Below, piece after piece: positions 1 through 8,771 of a stretch of 64,000 bases of DNA (positions are counted from its first letter, which is position 1; every line of letters starts with the position of its first letter). The stretch comes from Paraburkholderia sp. BCC1884. Lineage in GTDB: Bacteria > Pseudomonadota > Gammaproteobacteria > Burkholderiales > Burkholderiaceae. The stretch lies in assembly GCF_900996225.1 (NCBI RefSeq), contig NZ_CAAJGL010000101.1:124001-188000 (forward strand), given 5' to 3'. The translations under genes were made by a program, and so were the position numbers. Below the pieces are notes generated by a model. That model worked only from the letters and a program-made list of their open reading frames with translations. It did not search any database and had not been told where the DNA came from.

Positions 1-686
1 TCCGGCGAGGCCAGCATGGTACGCAGCAGCGGCAGCGTGACCGCGCGTTTCTGTTCCAGCGAGAAGCGGTCGAGCGCGTCGAGCAGCGCCATCAGGCTCG
101 GCATGTCGCGGCGGAAATGCGTGAGCAGGTAGGCGGGCACGTCGTCGGCGAGCATGATGCCGCGTTCGCGCGCCGCGTGCTTCAGCACGGCGGCCTTGCC
201 TTCGTCCGGCAGCGGCGCGAGATGGAACACGAGGCCCCAGCCGAGGCGCGTGCGCAGATCTTCGCGGACCGTCATGCCGATCGGCGCCGCATTGCCCGCG
301 GCGACCAGGGCGCTGGTGGGATGCGCGCGCACTTCGTTGAACAGGTTGAAGACGGCGATCTGCTGGGCGGCCGAGAGCGCGTCGCAGTCGTCGATCGCAT
401 ACAGCGCGACGCGCGGATCGAAGCTGAACGCGGCGAGGCTGCTTTGCGGACCGGCATAGCGCGCGTGGCCCGGCGGCGCTTCATGCACCAGTGCCTGCAG
501 CAGATGCGTGCGGCCGCTGCCCGATTCGCCCCAGATGTAGAAGGTGCGATCGGCGACCGGCCCGACGGCGAGCGCGTTGTCGAGCTCGCGCAGGCGCGTG
601 ACCAGCTCGGCGTTGGCGCCGGCGAAGAAATTGTCGAATGTCGAGGGCGGCGGGGTGCCGAGATCGAGCGTCAGTTGACGAAGCAC
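1..686 (-). CDS. hda: DnaA regulatory inactivator Hda (3' end cut by window edge)
   Basis: Hda is a DnaA-like AAA+ protein that binds the DNA-loaded sliding clamp and stimulates ATP hydrolysis on DnaA after initiation (RIDA). The visible 228 residues begin VLRQLTLDLGTPPP; QLTLDL at residues 4-9 resembles the clamp-binding peptide. A degenerate P-loop GESGSGRT follows around residue 50, with Arg where Lys is usual, as is typical of Hda. The GTG start at 686 is forced by an in-frame TAA nine bases upstream. The last residues before the window edge are near the expected C terminus, so only a short tail is missing. It lies downstream of the AI-2E permease gene on the same strand, separated by 81 bp. 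Confidence 0.9.
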   Translation of the reverse strand, partial: MLRQLTLDLGTPPPSTFDNFFAGANAELVTRLRELDNALAVGPVADRTFYIWGESGSGRTHLLQALVHEAPPGHARYAGPQSSLAAFSFDPRVALYAIDDCDALSAAQQIAVFNLFNEVRAHPTSALVAAGNAAPIGMTVREDLRTRLGWGLVFHLAPLPDEGKAAVLKHAARERGIMLADDVPAYLLTHFRRDMPSLMALLDALDRFSLEQKRAVTLPLLRTMLASP

Positions 687-767
687 AGTAGGTTAATGCC
701 GAAAATGGAGCTACGGCCGCAAACGGCCCTGATGACTGTTGTCGCCCGGACGACGGGTCGACGACGG

Positions 768-1844
768 TCAGTTGTTGTAAAGCGTGCTGGACAGATAGCC
801 TTGCCGCAACTCGCGCGTCGCTACCGAGAGGATCGCGCTGACCGGCAACGCCAGCAACACACCGAAAAAGCCGAACAGCTGGCCGAACGCGAGCAACGCA
901 AAGATCACCGCGAGCGGATGCAGGCCGATGCGCTCACCGACCAGGCGCGGCGTGAGATAAAAGCTCTCCACGATCTGTCCGAAGCCGTAGATCAGCGCAA
1001 CCGCGCCGAAACCGTACCAGCTACCGAACTGTAGCAGCGCTGCGAGCAGCGCCAGCGCCAGCCCCGTTGCAAAACCAATGTACGGGATGAACACCGCGAG
1101 TCCGGTGAAAATCCCGACCGGCAGCGCAATCTCGAAACCGGCGATGGTCAGCGCGATCGCGTAAAACACCGCCAGCACGGCCATCACGAGCAACTGGCCG
1201 CGTAGATATTGCGACAGCATCTGGTCCATGTCGCGCGCGAGTTGCTGCGTTTTATCGAGCCAGCGGCGCGGCACCAGTACCTGCACGCGTGCGAGCATGC
1301 GGTTCCAGTCGTACAGCAGATAGAACAGCACGAGCGGCACCAGCACCAGATTCGCGACCACGGTCATCATCACGTTACCGCTCGTGCGGATCGACGTCCA
1401 CGCGTACAACGCGACCGTCTGCGCGCTGCCTTCCAGCTGGCCCATCACCAGATCGCGGATACTCGCGAAATCGAGCGAATCGGCCAGACCCAGCATGGCC
1501 AGCTTGGGTTGCAGCCATGCGCTCACATGCATGAAGAAAACCGGCACCTGCAGGCGCAACTGCGGCCCTTCTTTCTGGATGACCGCGAGCACCAGCAGCA
1601 CCAGCAGGGTCATCAGCAGCGTGAAGAACAGCATCATCAGCAGAGCAGCGAGTCCGCGCGGCACGCGGCGGCGTACCATCCACGCGACGCCCGGCTGCAG
1701 AATGTACGCGAGAATCGCGCCGAGCAGAAACGGTGTGAGGACCGGACTCAGCAGCCAGAGCAGAATGCCGACGCCCAGTCCGATGGCCAGCCAGATAAAG
1801 GCGCGGCGCTGCACAGGCGTCAGAATCGAGGTGTTCTCTTGCAA
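768..1844 (-). CDS. AI-2E family transporter (PerM-like permease)
   Basis: A 358-residue polytopic inner-membrane protein of the AI-2E/PerM family (PF01594). Members export small molecules or act as Na+/H+ antiporters, and the substrate of this one cannot be told from sequence. About eight hydrophobic segments are visible: a cluster in residues 10-85, then a long soluble stretch around 95-150, then further segments to the C terminus. This layout and the length are normal for the family. It is transcribed away from purM and towards hda. It is the usual neighbour of hda and purM in Burkholderiaceae, which supports the family call but not a specific function. Confidence 0.85.
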   Translation of the reverse strand: MQENTSILTPVQRRAFIWLAIGLGVGILLWLLSPVLTPFLLGAILAYILQPGVAWMVRRRVPRGLAALLMMLFFTLLMTLLVLLVLAVIQKEGPQLRLQVPVFFMHVSAWLQPKLAMLGLADSLDFASIRDLVMGQLEGSAQTVALYAWTSIRTSGNVMMTVVANLVLVPLVLFYLLYDWNRMLARVQVLVPRRWLDKTQQLARDMDQMLSQYLRGQLLVMAVLAVFYAIALTIAGFEIALPVGIFTGLAVFIPYIGFATGLALALLAALLQFGSWYGFGAVALIYGFGQIVESFYLTPRLVGERIGLHPLAVIFALLAFGQLFGFFGVLLALPVSAILSVATRELRQGYLSSTLYNN

Positions 1845-1905
1845 AATCGCTTCCCAGGTGTCGTCGGACCGGATTAATCAAATTCCAGCCAGCCGGCCGG
1901 CATCG

Positions 1906-1924
1906 GGTAAAATCGCATTTTACC
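1906..1924. promoter_or_regulatory. Perfect 8-bp inverted repeat in the purM / AI-2E divergent promoter
   Basis: GGTAAAATCGCATTTTACC has 8-bp arms around a 3-nt centre. It ends 19 bases before the purM ATG, inside the 99-bp divergent intergenic region. Its left arm contains TAAAAT, which could serve as a -10 element. It could be an operator, a short leader hairpin, or a promoter that is symmetrical by chance. No regulator is identified. Confidence 0.4.
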
Positions 1925-1943
1925 GACCTTCGAGCTCCGCCCC

Positions 1944-3011
1944 ATGAATCAACCGAAATCCGCCCCGAATTCCACTGATTCGGCCCAAGGTTTGTCGTAT
2001 CGCGACGCCGGCGTGGACATCGACGCGGGCGACGCCCTGGTCGACGCAATCAAGCCCTTTGCCAAAAAGACGATGCGCGACGGCGTGCTGGGCGGCATCG
2101 GCGGGTTCGGCGCGCTGTTCGAAGTGCCGAAGAAGTACAAGGAACCCGTGCTCGTGTCGGGCACCGACGGCGTCGGCACCAAGCTGCGCCTCGCCTTTCA
2201 GTTGAACAAACACGACACGGTCGGCCAGGATCTGGTGGCGATGAGCGTGAACGACATTCTCGTACAAGGCGCCGAGCCGCTGTTCTTCCTCGACTATTTC
2301 GCCTGCGGCAAGCTGGACGTCGCCACGGCGGCCACGGTCGTGAAGGGCATCGCGCAAGGTTGCGAATTGTCGGGCTGCGCGCTGATCGGCGGCGAGACGG
2401 CGGAAATGCCGGGCATGTACCCCGACGGCGAGTACGATCTGGCCGGTTTCGCGGTCGGTGCGGTCGAAAAGAGCAAGATTATCGACGGCAGCACGATCGC
2501 CCCGGGCGACGTGGTGCTGGGTCTGGCATCGAGCGGTATCCATTCGAACGGTTTTTCGCTGGTGCGCAAGATCATCGAGCGCGCGCAGCCGGATCTGAAC
2601 GCGGACTTCGACGGCCGCTCGCTGGCCGATGCGTTGATGGCGCCCACGCACATCTACGTGAAACCGCTGCTGGCCTTGATGCAACAGATCGCAGTCAAGG
2701 GCATGGCGCACATCACGGGCGGCGGTCTGGTGGAAAACATTCCGCGCGTGCTGCGTGAAGGTCTGACGGCCGAGCTGGATCATCGTGGCTGGCCGCTGCC
2801 GCCGCTGTTCTCGTGGCTGCAGAAACACGGCGGCGTGGCGGATGCGGAAATGCATCGCGTGTTCAACTGCGGTATCGGCATGGCGGTGATCGTGTCGGCT
2901 GCCGATGCGGATGCGGCGATCGGTCTGTTGTCCGCCGCTGGCGAACAGGTCTGGAAAATCGGCGTGATTCGCGAAAGCGCGGCTGGTGAAGCGCAGACGG
3001 TCGTGGTGTAA
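1944..3011 (+). CDS. purM: Phosphoribosylformylglycinamidine cyclo-ligase (AIR synthase)
   Basis: PurM catalyses the ATP-dependent ring closure of FGAM to aminoimidazole ribotide in de novo purine synthesis in the cytoplasm. The 355 residues match the family's usual length. The N-terminal motif GIGGFGALFEV leads to GTDGVGTK at residues 73-80 and the conserved DLVAMSVNDILVQGAEP at 96-112, which are signature AIR-synthase sequences. The C-terminal half includes HITGGGLVENIPR. It stands alone on its strand, divergent from the AI-2E permease and convergent with miaA. A perfect palindrome lies just upstream of the start. Confidence 0.97.
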   Translation: MNQPKSAPNSTDSAQGLSYRDAGVDIDAGDALVDAIKPFAKKTMRDGVLGGIGGFGALFEVPKKYKEPVLVSGTDGVGTKLRLAFQLNKHDTVGQDLVAMSVNDILVQGAEPLFFLDYFACGKLDVATAATVVKGIAQGCELSGCALIGGETAEMPGMYPDGEYDLAGFAVGAVEKSKIIDGSTIAPGDVVLGLASSGIHSNGFSLVRKIIERAQPDLNADFDGRSLADALMAPTHIYVKPLLALMQQIAVKGMAHITGGGLVENIPRVLREGLTAELDHRGWPLPPLFSWLQKHGGVADAEMHRVFNCGIGMAVIVSAADADAAIGLLSAAGEQVWKIGVIRESAAGEAQTVVV

Positions 3012-3083
3012 AGCCTGGATGGCCTGCGCGGTGTGCCGGAAGGCGCGTCGCGCGGGTTGAGCATCCTGAGGCTCCAACGCCTC

Positions 3084-3107
3084 AAAGCTTCAAGGTCTTC
3101 AAGCTTT
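3084..3107. terminator. Stem-loop between convergent purM and miaA
   Basis: AAAGCTT and AAGCTTT pair as a 7-bp stem, with an inner AAG/CTT extension across one mismatch. The element sits in the 87-bp gap between the convergent purM and miaA and overlaps the last codons of miaA. A second short hairpin (GAGGC...GCCTC) precedes it. There is no strong T-run, so intrinsic termination is only plausible. Confidence 0.35.
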
Positions 3108-4067
3108 AAAGTCTCTCAGCAACGCCTCGATCTCTTCCAGTACCCGCGCTGTCGCGTGCGGATCGCAGCAATCCACCACCACCCGCTCTGGCATGCTTCG
3201 CAGCCAGGTCAACTGCCGCTTGCACAACTGACGGGTCGCAAAAACGCCCTTGTCACGCATCGTCGCGTAATCGCACCCGCCATCCAGATATTCCCAGGCC
3301 TGCCGATAGCCCACGCAGCGCATCGACGGCATGTCCGGCGACAGGTCACCGCGTTCGCGCAACTTCACCACTTCATCGATAAAACCACCAGCCAGCATCG
3401 CGTCGAAGCGTTTCTCGATGCGCGCATGCAGCACGCTGCGATCGGATGGTTCGAGCGCGATCGGCACATAGCGCCACTGCGCGGCGGTGTCGTCCACGCG
3501 AGCGGGGGCGGCGAGCAGGGCTGACATCGGTTGTCCGGTCAGCATGAAAACTTCGAGCGCGCGCTGGATTCGCTGCGAGTCGTTGGGCGCGAGACGCGCG
3601 GCGGTCACCGGATCGACTGCGGCGAGGCGTGCGTGTAAAGCGGGCCAACCGTCGCGGATCGCGTCGGCGTCGAGCGTCGCGCGGATCTCGGCGTCGGCGG
3701 CGGGCAGGTCGTTCAGGCCTTGTGTGAGCGCCTTGTAATACAGCATGGTCCCGCCGACCAGCAACGGCAATCGCCCACGTGCGTGGATTTCCGCAGTCAA
3801 CCGCAAGGTATCCGCGCGAAACTGCGCTGCTGAATAAGCGTCGGTCGGGTCGACGATATCGATCAGATGATGTGGCGCGATAGCCCGCTCGTCGAGCGTC
3901 GGCTTGGCCGTGCCGATATCCATCTCGCGATACACCAGCGCGGAATCGACGCTGATGATTTCCACCGGCCGCTTCGCGGCCAAAGCCAGGGCGGCGGCCG
4001 TCTTGCCGGAGGCAGTCGGGCCGAGCAGGCAAGGGATGGGCGTAGGCGTGCGGAAGTTCATCGGCAA
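3099..4067 (-). CDS. miaA: tRNA dimethylallyltransferase MiaA
   Basis: MiaA transfers a dimethylallyl group from DMAPP to N6 of A37 in tRNAs that read codons beginning with U, the first step towards ms2i6A. The 322-residue protein has the P-loop GPTASGKT at residues 16-23 and the family motif DSALVYREMDIGTAKPT at about 41-57. RMGYRQAWEY-type sequence (here RCVGYRQAWEY) near residue 250 and a C-terminal TRQLCKRQLTWLR helix are also typical. It lies 37 bp downstream of mutL on the same strand, so mutL-miaA is probably an operon, as in many proteobacteria. Confidence 0.97.
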   Translation of the reverse strand: MPMNFRTPTPIPCLLGPTASGKTAAALALAAKRPVEIISVDSALVYREMDIGTAKPTLDERAIAPHHLIDIVDPTDAYSAAQFRADTLRLTAEIHARGRLPLLVGGTMLYYKALTQGLNDLPAADAEIRATLDADAIRDGWPALHARLAAVDPVTAARLAPNDSQRIQRALEVFMLTGQPMSALLAAPARVDDTAAQWRYVPIALEPSDRSVLHARIEKRFDAMLAGGFIDEVVKLRERGDLSPDMPSMRCVGYRQAWEYLDGGCDYATMRDKGVFATRQLCKRQLTWLRSMPERVVVDCCDPHATARVLEEIEALLRDFKA

Positions 4068-4104
4068 GCGGGCGTGTGCCGGTCGAGCGTAATCGAATGC
4101 ACCG

Positions 4105-6168
4105 TCACTGCCCGCGCATGAACAGCCGATCGAGATCGGACAGCGTCAGTTGATACCACGTTGGACGTCCGTGGTTGCATTGATCGGCGCGCTCGGTCGC
4201 CTCCATCTGACGCAGCAGAGCGTTCATTTCATCGAGCGTGAGACGCCGGTTCGCGCGTACCGCGTGATGACACGCGAGCGTGCCGAGCATTTCATGCTGA
4301 CGTTCGGTCAACACACGCGATCCGCCGAAAGCGTGCAGATCGGAGAGCACGGCGCGCGCCAGCACTTGCAGGTCCGCGTCCTTGAGCAGCGCAGGCACGG
4401 CGCGAATGGCGAGCGTGGTCGGCGACAGCACGGCGAGATCGAAGCCGAGTGCGTCCAGCGTGTCGCGCTCTTCTTCCACCGTGCCGATTTCGATCGGATC
4501 GGCTGGCATGGTCTGTGGGATCAGCAGCGGTTGCACGGCGATCGTGCGATCGGCCAGCGCGTTCTTGAATTGCTCGTACAGAATGCGCTCGTGCGCCGCG
4601 TGCATGTCGACGATCACCAGCCCGTGTGCGTTCTGCGCCAGCACGTAGATGCCGTGAATCTGGCCGAGCGCGAAGCCGAGCGGTTGCTCGTCGGCGGCGT
4701 TGAAAGCAGGCGATCCATAGGGCGCGCCTGGGTTGTAAGCCGAGGGCGCCTCCGAGGCCGAGTCGCGCGCTTCGAACAGCGTGGCGCCCTCTGCGGTGCC
4801 GACGCTGTTATCTTTGCGGCCAAACAGAGCGTCGTAAAACGCGAGCGGTTGCGCGACCGGCAGCGTGCCTTGCGTCATGCGCGCCTGCCGCATCCACGTA
4901 TTGCCGGACTGCGACGAACCGAAGCCGCCGCCAAGGCCGCTACCACCTGCGCCGGCCATGCCTGCCATTCCCGCGCCGAAGCCGCCGGCACCACCAGAAC
5001 CACTGCCGCCGATACCCGCACCGCCAAGCGGCGTCGCACCAAACGAAGCCGGTCCGGCCGACGGCGCCAGATGTGCCGCATGCCCACCCGCCGTCGTTTC
5101 CGGCGAGGCACCCGCATGCCGCGCCAACGCACGTTGCACGGCGTGAAACACGAACTGATGAATCGAGCGTGAGTCGCGAAACCGCACTTCGATCTTCGAC
5201 GGATGCACGTTCACATCGACCGCTTCAGGCGGCAAATCGAGAAACAGCACGTACGACGGATAGCGCTCGCCATGCAACACGTCTTCATAAGCGGCTCGCA
5301 CGGCGTGGGTGAGCAGCTTGTCGCGCACGAACCGGCCGTTGACGAAGAAATACTGCTGATCGGCTCGTCCGCGGCTTGCGGTCGGCAGGCCCGCGCAGCC
5401 ATAAACGGCCAGTGGTCCGGCGGACTCATCGAGCGGCAGATGGGCCATGGCGAACGTGTCGCCGAGAATTTTCGCGACCCGCACGGGCGGTTCGCTGGCG
5501 TTCCAATGCTCGACCGCCTTGCCGTTATGCAGAACCGAAATCGCGACATCCGGCCGCGCCAGCGCCGCGCGGCGAATCTGTTCGAGGCAGTGGCCGAGTT
5601 CGGTTTGTTCGCTTTTCAGGAATTTGCGGCGCGCGGGCGTGTTGAAGTACAGCTCACGGACTTCGATCGTCGTGCCTTGCGTGCCGGCGGCGGGGCTCAG
5701 CACGCCGGTTTGCGCGTCGACGCGCACGGCATGCGGCGCGTCGGCAGTGCGGCTCGTGATCGACATTTCCGCCACCGAGGCGATCGACGCCAGCGCTTCA
5801 CCACGGAACCCCAGCGTTGCAACCGCTTCCAGTTCGGCAAGCGAGCGGATTTTGCTGGTCGCGTGGCGCATCAGGGCGAGCACCAGCTCGTTTTCGGGGA
5901 TGCCGCAGCCGTCGTCGGTGATCGAGATACGCTTCACGCCGCCTTCGTCGAGCAGAATGCGCAGCGTTTGCGCGCCCGCGTCGAGCGCGTTTTCCAGCAA
6001 TTCCTTCACCACCGAGGCCGGCCGCTCGACGACTTCGCCTGCGGCAATCTGGCTGATCAGCTGATCGGGAAGGGGCTGGATCGCGCGCAGCGGGCGCGGG
6101 GAGGGCGTTGCGCTGGAAACCGGGGCCGCAGCGGCGGTGCCGGCAGGCGTTTCGAAGAATTCGGACAT
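4105..6168 (-). CDS. mutL: DNA mismatch repair protein MutL, endonuclease-type
   Basis: MutL is the ATP-dependent matchmaker of mismatch repair, acting after MutS. The N-terminal GHKL ATPase is complete: ELLENALDAGA at 56-66, DDGCGI at 85-90, ATSKI at 103-107 and GFRGEAL at 120-126. A Gly/Ala-rich linker runs from about residue 355 to 425. The C-terminal domain carries DMHAAHERILYE at about 518-530. This fits the MutL endonuclease motif DQHA(X)2E(X)4E with Met for Gln, and CNHGRPT later resembles the CPHGRP metal-site motif. The protein therefore probably nicks DNA itself. The 687-residue length is slightly long because of the linker. Confidence 0.95.
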   Translation of the reverse strand: MSEFFETPAGTAAAAPVSSATPSPRPLRAIQPLPDQLISQIAAGEVVERPASVVKELLENALDAGAQTLRILLDEGGVKRISITDDGCGIPENELVLALMRHATSKIRSLAELEAVATLGFRGEALASIASVAEMSITSRTADAPHAVRVDAQTGVLSPAAGTQGTTIEVRELYFNTPARRKFLKSEQTELGHCLEQIRRAALARPDVAISVLHNGKAVEHWNASEPPVRVAKILGDTFAMAHLPLDESAGPLAVYGCAGLPTASRGRADQQYFFVNGRFVRDKLLTHAVRAAYEDVLHGERYPSYVLFLDLPPEAVDVNVHPSKIEVRFRDSRSIHQFVFHAVQRALARHAGASPETTAGGHAAHLAPSAGPASFGATPLGGAGIGGSGSGGAGGFGAGMAGMAGAGGSGLGGGFGSSQSGNTWMRQARMTQGTLPVAQPLAFYDALFGRKDNSVGTAEGATLFEARDSASEAPSAYNPGAPYGSPAFNAADEQPLGFALGQIHGIYVLAQNAHGLVIVDMHAAHERILYEQFKNALADRTIAVQPLLIPQTMPADPIEIGTVEEERDTLDALGFDLAVLSPTTLAIRAVPALLKDADLQVLARAVLSDLHAFGGSRVLTERQHEMLGTLACHHAVRANRRLTLDEMNALLRQMEATERADQCNHGRPTWYQLTLSDLDRLFMRGQ

Positions 6169-6363
6169 GGCGAAATTATAGCGATTCGGCGCGCGAGACC
6201 CGGACGCCCCACGCGCGGCGGCAGATTTTTAATCGACGCCAGGCACTTTCTGTATCATGACGCGGTCAATTTGCGGCGGCGTGCTGATGCTCGCCGTCCT
6301 CATCGCCGAGCGGCTGTCAGGCCGTTTCCGCCACGCTCACATTCGCTTAATAAAGGATGCTTC

Positions 6364-7035
6364 TTGGACACGTTGCTACATTTCGTCAACCTTGTCTTGC
6401 ACATCGACAAGTTCCTGGGAGACTTTATTCACGTGTACGGCGCCTGGGTCTACGCGGTGCTGTTCCTGATCGTGTTCTGTGAAACCGGGCTGGTCATCCT
6501 GCCGTTTCTGCCGGGCGATTCGCTGCTGTTCATCGGTGGCGCGTTCTGCGCGACCGGCGAAATGAACCTCGGTTTGCTGATCGTGCTGCTGCTGGTGGCG
6601 GCGATCGGCGGCAATACCGTGAACTATATGATCGGGCGGGCCATTGGCCCACGCGTGTTCAATTCGCACATCCCATTTCTCGAACGCTTCCTGGATCGCA
6701 GCGCGTTGCAGAAGACGCACAACTTCTATGAGAAGCATGGCGGCAAGACCATCGTGCTGGCGCGCTTCATCCCGGTGGTGCGGACTTTCGCACCGTTCGT
6801 GGCGGGTGCATCGGAAATGACCGTGAGCCGGTTCCAGTTGTTCAACTTCGTCGGCGCGCTGTTCTGGGTGTTGCTGCTGGTGTTGCTCGGCTACTTCTTC
6901 GGCAATATTCCGTTCATTCGCCAGTACCTGAACATCATCGTGCTGGTGGGTATCGGCGCGGCAGTGGTGCCGGTCGTGCTCGGCGCGCTGTGGAAGATGA
7001 TGCGCAAGAACGCGTCGCAGGGCGGCGCGCGCTGA
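6364..7035 (+). CDS. DedA family membrane protein
   Basis: A 223-residue polytopic inner-membrane protein of the DedA/SNARE-associated family (PF09335). Family members include undecaprenyl-phosphate and phospholipid flippases and are needed for membrane homeostasis. Typical sequences are visible: FCETGLVILPFLPGDSLLFIGG near the N terminus, GNTVNYMIGRAIGP, and the signature FYEKHGGKTIVLARFIPVVR (split here only by context) followed by FAPFVAGASEMTVSRF. The open frame runs far upstream, but the best start is TTG at 6364, six bases after AAAGGA (6352-6357). The upstream extension lies opposite mutL and is not protein-like. A strong terminator follows. Confidence 0.9.
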   Translation: MDTLLHFVNLVLHIDKFLGDFIHVYGAWVYAVLFLIVFCETGLVILPFLPGDSLLFIGGAFCATGEMNLGLLIVLLLVAAIGGNTVNYMIGRAIGPRVFNSHIPFLERFLDRSALQKTHNFYEKHGGKTIVLARFIPVVRTFAPFVAGASEMTVSRFQLFNFVGALFWVLLLVLLGYFFGNIPFIRQYLNIIVLVGIGAAVVPVVLGALWKMMRKNASQGGAR

Positions 7036-7063
7036 GTCCGTCTTGCCCCGCTTGCTGTACATA

Positions 7064-7096
7064 AAAACGGCGTCGCGAATCTCGCGACGCCGTTTT
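7064..7096. terminator. Bidirectional intrinsic terminator after dedA and mscS
   Basis: A perfect 15-bp stem, AAAACGGCGTCGCGA / TCGCGACGCCGTTTT, with a 3-nt ATC loop. It is flanked by A-runs on the left and T-runs on the right, so it can work in both directions. It sits between the convergent dedA and mscS-type genes. Confidence 0.9.
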
Positions 7097-7125
7097 CCAT
7101 TGGTGCGCCGGAATCGCGCCAGCGA

Positions 7126-7938
7126 CTAACTGATCACGCGCGGTGCGAGCGGTGTCTCCGGCGTCGGATAGCCGGCTTCCTTGAAGGTCTGAACGATCGC
7201 GCGATTGGTGTCGAAATAGACTTGCCAGTAGTGGTCGGTGTGCGTGTAAGGACGCACGCACAACATCGGCCCTTCCGGTGTGAAGCTCAACACTTCGACG
7301 TCCGGTGCAGGCGATTCCACCACGTTGGGAATCTGCGCGACCGCTGCCTTCAGCCGGTTCATCGCATCCGTTGGGTCGACGCCATTGGCGATCTTCGCCG
7401 TCAGCTCGACGCGCCGTACCGGCAGGACGCTGTAGTTCGAGATCGTGTCGGAAAAGATCTTATTGTTGCCGACGATGGTGGTCACGTTGTCCGGCGTAAT
7501 GATGGTGGTGCCGAATAGCCCCAGTTCCGAGACCGTGCCCGTTACGCCGCCCGCCATCACAAAGTCGCCGACCTTGAACGGACGCAACACCTGCATGAAG
7601 ACACCGGCGGCAAAGTGCGCGAGCAGTCCGCCCCAGGCGGTGCCGATCGCGAGGCCGAGGCCCGCGAGCAAGGCGGCGAACGAAGTCGTCTGGACGCCGA
7701 AAACCTGCAGGATCGCGAGGATCAGAATCAGGTTTAGCAACGCACCGAGAATCGAGCCGAGGTAGTGAGCCAGTGTGGGGTCGACGCGCCCATTGCGCGC
7801 CAGCACTTTGCGCAGCAAGCCGGTGATCAGACCGATCAGCCAACGGCCTACGACCCACAATACGATTGCGCCAAGTACCTTGGTGCCGAGGTCGACGCCT
7901 CGGGTCATGATGAAGACACGGACAGTTTCGAGATCCAA
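7126..7938 (-). CDS. Small-conductance mechanosensitive channel (MscS family)
   Basis: A 270-residue MscS-type channel that would open under membrane tension to release solutes during hypo-osmotic shock. Two or three transmembrane segments occupy residues 15-100. The Gly/Ala-rich pore helix is visible as GLGLAIGTAWGGLLAHFAAGVFM, split around residues 95-118. It is followed by the beta domain PFKVGDFVMAGGVTGTVSELGLFGT, and the vestibule motif NNKIFSDTISNYS is also present. TTG at 7938 is preferred because GAGGA precedes it by six bases. An in-frame extension of 28 residues upstream lacks membrane or family character. Confidence 0.9.
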   Translation of the reverse strand: MDLETVRVFIMTRGVDLGTKVLGAIVLWVVGRWLIGLITGLLRKVLARNGRVDPTLAHYLGSILGALLNLILILAILQVFGVQTTSFAALLAGLGLAIGTAWGGLLAHFAAGVFMQVLRPFKVGDFVMAGGVTGTVSELGLFGTTIITPDNVTTIVGNNKIFSDTISNYSVLPVRRVELTAKIANGVDPTDAMNRLKAAVAQIPNVVESPAPDVEVLSFTPEGPMLCVRPYTHTDHYWQVYFDTNRAIVQTFKEAGYPTPETPLAPRVIS

Positions 7939-8172
7939 GATGTTCCTCGTTGGGTAAGTTGCCTTCGACTGATTGAACGACGGTGGTGCAATACAGCGGC
8001 AAATGCCCGGCGACGGGCGCAAACGGTAACACTCGGTCTTCGGGAGTTATAGGCGACGGCGCGCGCATCCGCAAGTAGCGTTCCAGTTACCCATGCGCCA
8101 TGCCTGGCGGGAAACGACAGGCGCGCTGGCGGCTATGTCTTGATGCCTGGCGACGCTAAAGCGTGCTGTGGC

Positions 8173-8547
8173 TCACATGGGCAGATGCGACTCCGAATAC
8201 GGCGACGTGCGGATGACCAGCACCTTGCGCGAGCGGACTTTCCCGACGTGCAGGCGGCGCGCGACGAAACGCCACGCGAAAGCGGCAAGCGTGGCAAATC
8301 CATATGCGCTCGCGCGTTCGAGAAACGCCCCCGGCGTGCTGAACTCGCCGTAGCGATGGCGAGCGTCGGCGAATACCAGAAATGTCAGTGCTGCGTCGAA
8401 TAGCAGCGCGGCGATCATGAGTGCGGTGAAAACATGCCGGCCGTCGAGTGCGGTGCCGGGTATCAGGTGATTGAGCAAATGGCAGGCAATCAGCACGACG
8501 GCCAGTAAAGCAAGATTCGAGAGGATATCGAACAAAAAATGAGTCAT
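8173..8547 (-). CDS. Small hypothetical membrane protein
   Basis: A 124-residue protein of unknown function, starting MTHFLFDILSNLALL. Three hydrophobic segments are visible at about residues 4-24, 38-58 and 78-95, followed by an Arg-rich C terminus, so it should be an inner-membrane protein. The start is uncertain: an in-frame ATG at 8640 adds 31 residues without hydrophobic pattern, and neither start has a clear ribosome binding site. It lies between mscS and the ClC gene on the same strand, in a block of membrane genes. I do not recognise a family. Confidence 0.55.
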   Translation of the reverse strand: MTHFLFDILSNLALLAVVLIACHLLNHLIPGTALDGRHVFTALMIAALLFDAALTFLVFADARHRYGEFSTPGAFLERASAYGFATLAAFAWRFVARRLHVGKVRSRKVLVIRTSPYSESHLPM

Positions 8548-8771
8548 GTCGACGAAATGAAAGCGCAAAGGAATGCGGCGTTGCCGGGACGTCTGCTGGT
8601 GCAGCGCCGCGGCGAGTTGCGCCGGACAGGCGGCGATCATTGCACGTGTTTATGTCTCAATAAATATTCGGAATCGAAGCCTGTGGTATCTGTCAGTGAT
8701 GGCGAAGTTAGGCGTAGGAAAGCTTCAGTCGCGCGTCTGTTCGCTTGTTCGCCAGTTCACCGCAAGCGAAG

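Noticed and set aside
5203..6363. A 5' extension of the dedA frame on the plus strand
   Set aside because: It lies antisense to mutL and lacks protein-like pattern; the DedA sequence begins at the TTG with a good site at 6352-6357.
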